From Myxococcales bacterium (lineage in GTDB: Bacteria > Myxococcota > Polyangia > Fen-1088): 10,839 nt of DNA. The stretch spans positions 2,381 to 13,219 of the forward strand of contig PMBY01000304.1 of NCBI GenBank assembly GCA_003153875.1, read 5' to 3'. A model generated the notes under the pieces. That model saw only the letters and a program-made list of their open reading frames with translations, searched no databases and was not told where the DNA came from. Made by a program: the position numbers and the translations under genes. Shown piece after piece: positions 1-8,671 of this stretch (position 1 is its first letter; each line of letters opens with the position of its first letter).

Positions 1-151
1 AGAGTTGCGCTCGATCGTCACAGTGTGTGCCTCAGCTGATGATACACGTGCCCTGCCACACACGGCCAGAAACTCGTGGATCGGTCGCTGCGGCGGGCTT
101 GACAGCTGCAACGGGTTCGGCGGCGCTCCTGTCGTCGGTCAGGACTCTGCG
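1..151. other. Short gene-less left edge
   Basis: I see no convincing gene here. The open frames crossing it on the plus strand are mirrors of the membrane-protein gene that ends at 152. A 7-bp inverted repeat (GTGTGTG at 23-29, CACACAC at 57-63) could form a stem, but its loop is 27 nt and no T-run follows, so it is not a good terminator for the minus-strand gene. Confidence 0.5.
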
Positions 152-835
152 CTACCGGACGGCTTGGGCGCCCAGCCGCTTGAAAAGAATGGCCGAGAAG
201 ATGGCCAGTGCGATTACCGACAACGTGAAGCCCAGTATGTAGATGGCAGTGAGAGGAACGCTGCCAAGGAAGCTCCCCACCACGCCGAAGAGCGCGAAGC
301 CGCCCGCGGCCGCGAACGAGTTCCTCAGGCTACGAGCCAACCGGTCACCCGAAAAGATGGGTGCCACGACCAGAAAGGCCAGTCCGATGAAAAAGGTCCA
401 GCCGAGCGCGCCGCTCGAGACCAGTGGCGAATCGAAATTCCAATGCAGAAAGTCCTCCATCCCAGGCGTGATTCCCTTGCTGAAGATCCGCCGCATGACT
501 CCGAAGTGCACCCAGACGAGCTGATCGCCAAGCACCATCAGCGCCACCATGAAGCACAGCCCGAGCCTGGTGAGGATCCTCTTGTCCTCGGGCGCATATT
601 CGTGCAGACAACAAAACAGGGCGACGTAGACTGGCGCGATCAGGAATTCGTTCAGCTGGATGCAGGAGAATGCGAGCAGGCTGATGGGGCTGGCACCGTC
701 GACGAAGGCTGCCAGGTTCGTCCACACCGGTGGGGGGCGCATGGCCATCAGGATCGCCGAGGCCAGGTAGCCCAGGCTGAAGAGCAGCGCCAGCACGGAT
801 GACCAGTAGCCGATCTTGATGACTGTCTGTTTCAT
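152..835 (-). CDS. Six-helix integral membrane protein, function unknown
   Basis: A 227-residue hydrophobic protein that I do not recognise. Hydrophobic stretches lie at about residues 7-32, 52-74, 87-108, 138-160, 170-190 and 195-218, which suggests six membrane helices and an inner-membrane location. Helix 2 leads into a Cys-Cys-Leu-His-Glu segment, and there is a Trp-Val-His motif near the end of helix 3, but no catalytic signature is evident. The frame stays open upstream to 976, giving a 274-residue version. I chose the ATG at 835 because the extra 47 residues are hydrophilic and unlike a membrane-protein N-terminus, and because a weak purine-rich tract (GTGGAAAAG) precedes it. It is transcribed away from glk, with about 300 bp between them. 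The gene could belong to one of the small DUF membrane families; its role cannot be told from sequence alone. Confidence 0.72.
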   Translation of the reverse strand: MKQTVIKIGYWSSVLALLFSLGYLASAILMAMRPPPVWTNLAAFVDGASPISLLAFSCIQLNEFLIAPVYVALFCCLHEYAPEDKRILTRLGLCFMVALMVLGDQLVWVHFGVMRRIFSKGITPGMEDFLHWNFDSPLVSSGALGWTFFIGLAFLVVAPIFSGDRLARSLRNSFAAAGGFALFGVVGSFLGSVPLTAIYILGFTLSVIALAIFSAILFKRLGAQAVR

Positions 836-1028
836 GGACTTTTCCACAAGGGCAGGCGTCGAGCCAACATTCCCTAGACAACCGACTGGCCGTTCAGGTT
901 CCAGGTTCTTGCGCCGGCGCTGGCCCTGCTTGATTCCATCCTCGCCGTCCTTTGGCGACTGACCCATCCCTGACACCGCCTGGGCTCGGGCCTGGGCGAC
1001 CGCACATACCGGCCGACGGCCCTGTGCC

Positions 1029-1081
1029 CACCGACACCGTCCCTGTCACCGCCACCGTCACCGTCACCGTCACCGTCACCG
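1029..1081. repeat. In-register tandem CACCGT hexamer array upstream of glk
   Basis: Nearly nine consecutive hexamers share one phase. The first (CACCGA) and third and fourth (CCCTGT, CACCGC) are degenerate, the second is exact, and four exact CACCGT copies run from 1053 to 1076 with a five-base partial copy after them. The array ends 57 bp before the glk start. It is a simple-sequence repeat and could change length by replication slippage. An effect on glk expression is possible but is inference. Confidence 0.85.
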
Positions 1082-1125
1082 CCCCCTGCCACCGTTACGG
1101 CTACCCACACCTACTCCGACAGTGC

Positions 1126-1131
1126 TACCTT
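1126..1131 (+). promoter_or_regulatory. Candidate -10 element for a leaderless glk transcript
   Basis: The hexamer TACCTT lies seven bases before the glk ATG, and no Shine-Dalgarno-like purine tract is found in the 30 bases upstream. A TAnnnT-type -10 placed this close would start transcription at or next to the ATG. A related sequence sits in the same place before eno. No good -35 hexamer is seen at 17 bp, so the call is tentative. Confidence 0.3.
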
Positions 1132-1138
1132 GTTGCCC

Positions 1139-3510
<2,372 letters not shown>

Positions 3511-4521
3511 TTACGGCAGGTGAATTCGGGTGCCGGCTACGTGACATCCGTTGCAGTCGGGGTTAGTTGGAGTGGTCGACATGGTCTTGTCGGCGTTGGG
3601 GCACATGCTCACGGTCGGGGGACTCAAGGTGACCGCTTTGGTTGAATAGAAGGTGCCGCCTTTGTCGGTGATCATGGTCACGCTGCCAATCTTGACCGTG
3701 GCACCGGCGACAGCCGCGCCGCCAGAAGCGGTGGCGTAGACAGTTCCGGCCGCGTAGATCCTAGGGGAGTCACCTCCGGCGTTGTGGCAGTTTATACAGA
3801 TCTTCCCGGCATAGTGTTTCGCGCCGATGATGTTGGTCGCGACCGGAGTGCAGTTCGTGCTACCCCCTGCCGTGTCTGGGGGCCCGGCGTCTGGGCGACT
3901 GGTCGAACCACCGGCGCTAGTGGAGCCACCGGAGCTGGTTGCGCCAGCGGAACTGGTGGTGCCACCGGAGCGGGTCGAGCCGCCGGAGCTGGTTGCGCCA
4001 GCGGAGCTGGTGGCACCGCCGGAGGTGGTTGCGCCAGCGGAGTTGGTTGTGCCGCCGGAGGTGGTTGCGCCAGTGGAGTTGGTTGTGCCACCGGGGTTGG
4101 CTACGCCACCGGAGCTGAGTGCGCCAGCGGAGCTGGTGGCTCCACCGGAACGGATCGAGCCGCCGGAACTGGGTGCGCCAGCGGAGCTGGGTGCGCCAGC
4201 GGAGCTGGTGGCTCCACCGGAACGGATCGAGCCGCCGGAACTGGGTACGCCAGCGGAGCTGGGTGCGCCAGCGGAGTTGGGTGCGCCGCCAGAGCCAACC
4301 GAGCCACCCGCGTGGCTGGAACCGCCGGAGCTGATCGGACCAGCGGAACCAACCGAGTCCGCAGAAGCTGTCGAACCCCCCGAGCCAGCAGAGCTGCCTG
4401 AGCTACTCTTGCCGCCGAACACAGTCGGGCCAAAATCAGTCCCGGAAGGATCCCCCACGCACCCGCAGCCCAGCAACGCAAGCAAAAGACAGAGGCTCGA
4501 ATTGCAAAGGATTGGCTTCAT
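3511..4521 (-). CDS. Diheme c-type lipoprotein with long Gly/Ser-rich stalk
   Basis: The 336-residue protein has three parts. The N-terminus (about 1-21) is a lipoprotein signal ending LLALLGCGC, so Cys19 or Cys21 is the likely lipidated residue. Residues about 38-222 are a low-complexity Gly/Ser/Ala/Thr stalk built of SSGG and SSAGA units. The C-terminal 110 residues form a compact module with two heme c sites, CINCH (242-246) and CNGCH (323-327). Between them is a beta-rich segment starting GTVYATASGGAAVAGATVKI that looks like a small carboxypeptidase-regulatory-like or Ig-like fold; that fold is my inference. The stalk would hold the hemes away from the membrane, on the periplasmic or outer face. 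The ATG at 4521 has AGGTGAG eight bases upstream. It lies 136 bp after the cytochrome b fusion gene on the same strand, so it may be the end of that operon or have its own promoter; I saw no clear one. Its TAA touches the eno stop codon. Confidence 0.85.
   Translation of the reverse strand: MKPILCNSSLCLLLALLGCGCVGDPSGTDFGPTVFGGKSSSGSSAGSGGSTASADSVGSAGPISSGGSSHAGGSVGSGGAPNSAGAPSSAGVPSSGGSIRSGGATSSAGAPSSAGAPSSGGSIRSGGATSSAGALSSGGVANPGGTTNSTGATTSGGTTNSAGATTSGGATSSAGATSSGGSTRSGGTTSSAGATSSGGSTSAGGSTSRPDAGPPDTAGGSTNCTPVATNIIGAKHYAGKICINCHNAGGDSPRIYAAGTVYATASGGAAVAGATVKIGSVTMITDKGGTFYSTKAVTLSPPTVSMCPNADKTMSTTPTNPDCNGCHVAGTRIHLP
3856..4404 (-). repeat. Low-complexity Gly/Ser/Ala/Thr-coding repeat region
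   Basis: This is the DNA for the lipoprotein stalk. It is made of degenerate 12- and 15-base units that encode SSAGA, SSGG, SIRSGGAT and TTSGGTTN variants. The regularity creates long open frames in other phases on both strands, rich in Pro-Pro-Glu or Ala-Pro repeats, which are by-products. The length of this region is likely to vary between related strains. Confidence 0.85.
4121..4264. repeat. Two 72-bp tandem copies differing at one base
   Basis: Copy one is 4121-4192 and copy two is 4193-4264. Comparing them base by base I find one difference (G at 4175, A at 4247). Each copy codes for 24 residues of the lipoprotein stalk, so the reading frame is kept. The near identity, compared with the more diverged units around it, indicates a recent duplication by slippage or unequal crossing-over. 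Confidence 0.9.
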
Positions 4522-4657
4522 CGAGGAAACTCACCTGTGTCGAAACGCGAGGGAACCAGAGCTAGCCATTGCTGTTGCGTGAGTATGTACCTTTGGGACG
4601 CCAATGGCAGGCACACAACAGCGCATATTGGCGGGTCAACTTTGCTGTGACGCGTGC

Positions 4658-6550
4658 TCACACCGCCTTGTACATGAACCCGTAGGCGATGTGCACGCCA
4701 GCCAGGGCGAACATGATGATGGTTAGTATGATGTGAACCCAGTTCCAGTGGCGCAGCATCTTCTCGGCGCTTTCCAGGTAGCAGCGAGTGCGTCGCTGCG
4801 CGGCCCGGTCGGAGAGAAACTGCAGGACCTGTCGACGGGTCTTGCGATCGGGAATGTCGCCCAAGCCCGCGGCGCGCAGCCAGAGCAGTACGGCGAAATC
4901 GCGTACCTCGTGCCACAACATGACCGCGAGCAGCCCGTGCGATTTGGCCGCCCCCTCGTGCTCAGGGGTCAGAATGCGCATGGCGCGCGAGGGCCTGCGG
5001 CGACCGACCATTGAGGCGACACTGCGCGACAGAGATTCCATCTCGAAGTTCGCCAGGCCGATGCCCGAGTGGACCTGCCCGTAGAGGTAACGGCCGATTG
5101 CTCCAGATGCGACGACGATCCACATCGAGATGCACGACAGTCCCACCCAACGGTCCAGCTTGAAGGCTGCGTGATACGTGACAAGCGTGGCGCCGATGAA
5201 CCCTACCCACAGGTGGACAGTGAGCCAGGTGGATTGAGCGCCGAGGTTCTTCAGCAGGCCTAGCCGTGTATGCAGCGGGTACAGGAAGGTCAGCAGCATG
5301 AACGACGTGCCGATGTACCCAAGCCAGTGGCCGAATCCCTTGCCCGAGCTGTACGAAATCGGTTCGACGCTGCCTAGCCATTGCAGAAGGGCGGCCTGGA
5401 AGCTGTGCTCGGGCAGGGTCCGGCGCAAGAAGCACTCGAGGCCGATGGCCGCCAGGGCGAGAAACAGAAGGGTGGTCACCACTGCGCGGGCTGTGCGGTG
5501 GGTTTGCCGGGCACGGTGTTCGGCGACGCCTTCGAGGAATGCGACACCCGAGAAGGTTCGGCCGCTCCCGTTGGATCCCGGCCTTGATTCCGTGAACAGT
5601 TCCCGGGGCGAAAGTTCCAGCAGGGCGCCGGTTGGGCAGGCACGGAAACAGGCTCGATCGGCGAAGCCCGCGCAGTGATCGCATTTCACCGCCCGCTGGC
5701 GGTTCCGGCCCTCAGTTGTGTAGCGTACCGTGAAGATGGCGCCGTGGGGACACTCGCGCATGCAGGCGCCGCACCCTGTGCAGCGTTCGCTGATACGAAT
5801 TTCACCGTGCTCGTCGAGAGCCAAGGCTTGGGGCTTGCAGGACACCAAGCACGGCCTGTCCACGCACTGCCGGCACACTTGGTGGATGGCCAGGCGTCCG
5901 AGGCGCAGATCGGCGCGAATTCCTCGAGCGGAACCATGGCGTTTGGCACATGCGTCTTGGCATTTGCTGCAGTCGAGACAGCGATCGAGCTGGCTCACCC
6001 GCACCAGCGAGCTGGAGGCAAACCCACGGCGCAGGAAGAAGTCCTGCACCAGGCGCCGGGTGGGTTCCTGCTGGCTGAGAAAGTAGTTTCGCGAAGCCGC
6101 GATCTGTTGTCTGAGCCGCGAGGACCAGGCCGCGTGCCGGGCCATGAGTGCCGCCAAGGCTGGGCGGCTAGTGGCCAACAAAGTGGCCGACGTGGAGGCC
6201 ATGCAGTCGAGCACCGGCTCTCCCACGCCGGACGGGCAATCGAGAAAGCCGTCGGAGAAGAAGTCGCCCGGTGCAAAGAAGCCAATGTGTTCAAACGAGC
6301 GATCCTCGCACGAGCGCGCGGGGACAGTCGTGCCGTCCCGGTCGAGCGCGATGGAAACGACGCCTGAGAGCACGAAACAGTAGTTTTCGCCTTGGCCCCG
6401 TTGCAACAATGATAGGCGCTGCCGCTGGTTGAGATGGTGCACCTGGCTTCCGGACAAGAGCTCAGCGAGCGCTGGGCCGGGCAGGTCGGAAAAAACCGCC
6501 AAAGAGCGAAGGGAGTCAACTGTGACCGCGTGGCTTGCTTCTTGTGCCAT
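4658..6550 (-). CDS. Fusion of cNMP-binding-like domain, 4x[4Fe-4S] ferredoxin and membrane cytochrome b
   Basis: The 630-residue protein has three modules. Residues about 13-150 look like a Crp-type cyclic-nucleotide-binding fold (FSDLPGPALAELL; YCFVLSGVVSIALDRDG; FFAPGDFFSDGF). Residues about 187-310 are a dicluster-type ferredoxin doubled to 16 cysteines: C191/194/197/201, C226/229/234/238, C257/260/263/267 and C290/293/301/305, enough for four [4Fe-4S] clusters as in HycB/DmsB-type subunits. The rest has about five membrane helices (354-374, 408-427, 441-462, 468-490, 602-626). Helix 3 holds His446 and His460 and helix 5 holds His606 and His620, each pair 14 residues apart, the pattern for two stacked b hemes in ferric-reductase/NOX-like membrane domains. 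No flavin or NAD domain is present. With no export signal, the N-terminal modules should be cytoplasmic, so the protein can carry electrons across the inner membrane. The ATG at 6550 has TAGGAGA eight bases upstream, and the gene lies 36 bp after the 27-heme cytochrome gene. The exact family and electron direction are unknown. Confidence 0.85.
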   Translation of the reverse strand: MAQEASHAVTVDSLRSLAVFSDLPGPALAELLSGSQVHHLNQRQRLSLLQRGQGENYCFVLSGVVSIALDRDGTTVPARSCEDRSFEHIGFFAPGDFFSDGFLDCPSGVGEPVLDCMASTSATLLATSRPALAALMARHAAWSSRLRQQIAASRNYFLSQQEPTRRLVQDFFLRRGFASSSLVRVSQLDRCLDCSKCQDACAKRHGSARGIRADLRLGRLAIHQVCRQCVDRPCLVSCKPQALALDEHGEIRISERCTGCGACMRECPHGAIFTVRYTTEGRNRQRAVKCDHCAGFADRACFRACPTGALLELSPRELFTESRPGSNGSGRTFSGVAFLEGVAEHRARQTHRTARAVVTTLLFLALAAIGLECFLRRTLPEHSFQAALLQWLGSVEPISYSSGKGFGHWLGYIGTSFMLLTFLYPLHTRLGLLKNLGAQSTWLTVHLWVGFIGATLVTYHAAFKLDRWVGLSCISMWIVVASGAIGRYLYGQVHSGIGLANFEMESLSRSVASMVGRRRPSRAMRILTPEHEGAAKSHGLLAVMLWHEVRDFAVLLWLRAAGLGDIPDRKTRRQVLQFLSDRAAQRRTRCYLESAEKMLRHWNWVHIILTIIMFALAGVHIAYGFMYKAV

Positions 6551-6586
6551 GGTCGGTGTCTCCTAGTATGACATGCTCCATCTCAG

Positions 6587-8671
6587 CTATTGGGGCGCGT
6601 GGTGGCATGCTCGGCAATCGACACGCCGGTGACAGACGTAGCAGTTCTCGTTGGCAAAACTGCCCGCCGCAAACCCATGCAGCTTGCCCCAGGCCCCGCG
6701 GTGGTTGAGCGGCGCCGTGGTTCTGTGACACTGAATGCACGCACCAGGCTGGTGACACACGCGGCAGGGCTCGGGATCGAAAGCCGAGGCTGGTCCGTGC
6801 CCGCGCAGCCGCCAGAGCGCCGTGTGGCTCTTGGGCGGATGGCTGCGATGGCAGTTGCTGCAGACGGGCGAGGAGTGGCAGCGGGCGCACGCGCGCCCTT
6901 CGGCACCGGCCTCGTCTTCGTCCCAGGGCAGATTGGCGTGAGAGCGCAACCAGAGTTGGTCGTGGTCGCGCGGCTTCAGGGTTCGGCCTCCTGCCATGAG
7001 GCTGCGGAAATCGGTAGTGCTGTGACAGTCGGCGCACTTGGGCCCGGCTGACCCGCGATGCGGATCCGCGTGGCAGTCCACGCAGGTTTTCCCCATGAGC
7101 GGGAACCGGCGATCCAGCGGCGGCGCTGTTTCTTTCTTCGTCCAGCCGACGGCCGGCGGAGCGTCGGGCCGCGGCCGATGGCAGAAGGAACAGGCGAGAT
7201 CGCGATGGGCGCCGTCGCGCACGAAATGGGTCATCTGGTCGTGGTTGAACTTGGGCGCTCCCTTTTCCGGCCGGTGGCACTTGCCACAGTCCCGGCCCAG
7301 CTGGCCGCGATGCGGATCAGTCTGCTCGTGGCAGTTCACGCAGGTGACGTCGCCCAGTTTGTAGCGCCCGTTGACGTGGCACCCCTCGCACTTGGCGGTC
7401 TTGTGCAAGCCTTCCAGCGGGAATCGTTTGCTGTGTTTCCAGACCAGGCGCAGGTCTTTGAAATGCTGGGTCGGCGCGTGACACTTGGAACAGTCGTTGC
7501 CGAGCTGTCCGTTGTGCTTGTCTTTGTTTTTGTGACAGTCGACACAGGCAAGCTTGTTGGTGCGGTAGATCTCGTTCTGGTGACAGTTGGCGCACTTGCT
7601 GCGCACCTTGGGTTCAGCGTGGAAGCCGACGAGCGGGAAGCGCGTATCTTTGTTGTGGGTGAAGGCCCGCGTGCGCGTGCCGCCCTCCACGTGGCAACCA
7701 GAGCATGGCTTGTCCGCGAACTGCCCCTTGTGTACGCCCCGGTGCTGGTGACAGGTCACGCAGCCACCTTGGCTGTACGTCAGCTGCGTGCCCTTGCCGT
7801 GGCATTTCTTACAGTCCAGCGTCTGATGCTTGCCCAGAAGGGCAAAGCCGAAACGACGGTGGTCGACTTTGGCCTCTTTCCAAGGACGCCCGGCGAAGTG
7901 GCAGGACGCGCACTTGGCGGTGTCGACGGTCACGGGGTGGAAGGGACGGTGGCAGTCGGCGCACTTGCGCGGCGGCGTGCGGCCCGCCATCTGAGCATTG
8001 GGGTGGCACTTGGTGCAAGGCTGTTCCAGGTGCTTGCCGTCAAAGGCGATCCCCGAATATCGGCCGTGCGGATCCAGCCAGGCCGAGAGAAGCATGCCCT
8101 TCAGGACGTGACCCGGAGGATGGCAAGTGTCGCACTTCTGTGCCAGTTGGGTCTCGGTGAACCCGTGAACGGCTTTGTGGCAGCTGCGGCAATCCTTGGA
8201 AAGGCCGAGATAGGTGATACGGCCCGACTTCATACGCCGGGTGTGGCAGGAGGCGCAGGCGAGCTTGGCGTGGTCGTTGAGAAGCGAGAACCCGGTCTGG
8301 TTGTGGTTGAAGGTCTCGTGCCCGCCCGCGTGTTTCCAGTCGATGATGTTGAACTCTCGCCCCTTGTGCTGAGGATGGCAGTGCAGGCACGTCCCGGTGA
8401 AGGTCGCGTGCAGCCCTCGCCGTTTGGCCAGCTCATCTCTGAGCGGCTTGTGGCAGTCGAGGCACTTGGCGTCGGTGACGCCGTGATTGGCCTCGTGGCA
8501 CTTGGGACAGCCTTCCGAGTTGTCATTGGCCGCGTGACTCTCGTTGAGCGGCCCGGGCGCCACCCGGAAGAAAGACTGCTGCGCGACCACCAGGGGAATG
8601 GCGACCAGACTCGCCAGCAGCCAGCAGGCAAGGCCAATGAGGCGCGTTCTTCTGGTGGACTGAGGCCTCAT
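6587..8671 (-). CDS. 27-heme periplasmic c-type cytochrome
   Basis: The 694-residue exported protein has 27 CXXCH sites, about one per 25 residues. The N-terminus (RRTR, then a hydrophobic stretch at 11-29) is a Sec signal, with likely cleavage after VVA (28-30). Three parts follow. The first has three hemes (Cys55, 70, 95). The second has six triheme units starting near His123, 202, 271, 339, 413 and 477; most carry an F-x-L-x-G-x-H motif before the first heme, and two share an H-x-GQLG-x-DC-x-KCH ending. The third has three diheme units with exact 41-residue spacing (Cys595/604, 636/645, 677/686). Such tandem hemes form a long electron wire, here probably linking the inner-membrane cytochrome b to outer lipoproteins. 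The ATG overlaps the TPR gene's stop (ATGA, 8668-8671). The only purine tract (AGGAA) touches the ATG, so translation is probably coupled. No substrate-reducing domain is visible; an electron-transfer role is inferred. Confidence 0.93.
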   Translation of the reverse strand: MRPQSTRRTRLIGLACWLLASLVAIPLVVAQQSFFRVAPGPLNESHAANDNSEGCPKCHEANHGVTDAKCLDCHKPLRDELAKRRGLHATFTGTCLHCHPQHKGREFNIIDWKHAGGHETFNHNQTGFSLLNDHAKLACASCHTRRMKSGRITYLGLSKDCRSCHKAVHGFTETQLAQKCDTCHPPGHVLKGMLLSAWLDPHGRYSGIAFDGKHLEQPCTKCHPNAQMAGRTPPRKCADCHRPFHPVTVDTAKCASCHFAGRPWKEAKVDHRRFGFALLGKHQTLDCKKCHGKGTQLTYSQGGCVTCHQHRGVHKGQFADKPCSGCHVEGGTRTRAFTHNKDTRFPLVGFHAEPKVRSKCANCHQNEIYRTNKLACVDCHKNKDKHNGQLGNDCSKCHAPTQHFKDLRLVWKHSKRFPLEGLHKTAKCEGCHVNGRYKLGDVTCVNCHEQTDPHRGQLGRDCGKCHRPEKGAPKFNHDQMTHFVRDGAHRDLACSFCHRPRPDAPPAVGWTKKETAPPLDRRFPLMGKTCVDCHADPHRGSAGPKCADCHSTTDFRSLMAGGRTLKPRDHDQLWLRSHANLPWDEDEAGAEGRACARCHSSPVCSNCHRSHPPKSHTALWRLRGHGPASAFDPEPCRVCHQPGACIQCHRTTAPLNHRGAWGKLHGFAAGSFANENCYVCHRRVDCRACHHAPQ

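Larger units (their letters stand above)
836..1138. other. Divergent intergenic region with a hexamer array
   Basis: About 300 bp separates the minus-strand membrane-protein gene from glk and must hold promoters in both directions. I see no convincing gene in it; Gly/Asp-rich open frames on the minus strand are only the translation of the hexamer array at 1029-1081. A small imperfect direct repeat (GTTCAGG then TTCCAGG, about 893-906) lies near the membrane-protein end. I could not pick out a good -35/-10 pair for the minus-strand gene. Confidence 0.5.

Noticed and set aside
23..63. Hairpin terminator (GTGTGTG / CACACAC)
   Set aside because: The loop is 27 nt, the stem is 7 bp and there is no T-run on either strand.
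5..802. 265-codon hydrophilic plus-strand open frame over the left membrane-protein gene
   Set aside because: Its composition (rich in Glu, Gln, Arg, His, Pro with no pattern) is that of an antisense shadow, whereas the minus strand gives coherent hydrophobic helices.
874..1110. Small Gly/Asp-rich protein on the minus strand
   Set aside because: Its repetitive core is just the translated CACCGT array, and it has no RBS or recognisable feature.
3900..4310. CRISPR-like direct repeats
   Set aside because: The repeats have no unique spacers, vary in unit length, and keep a reading frame that codes for a Gly/Ser stalk.
3784..4582. Plus-strand frames rich in Pro-Pro-Glu-Leu or Gly-Ala-Ser repeats
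   Set aside because: They are out-of-phase translations of the Gly/Ser-coding repeat of the minus-strand lipoprotein, which has a signal sequence, an RBS and heme motifs.
4522..4657. Sigma-70 promoter (TTGACC near 4635 on the minus strand) for the diheme lipoprotein
   Set aside because: No acceptable -10 hexamer is found at 16-18 bp, so I cannot support it, although a promoter in this 136-bp gap is possible.
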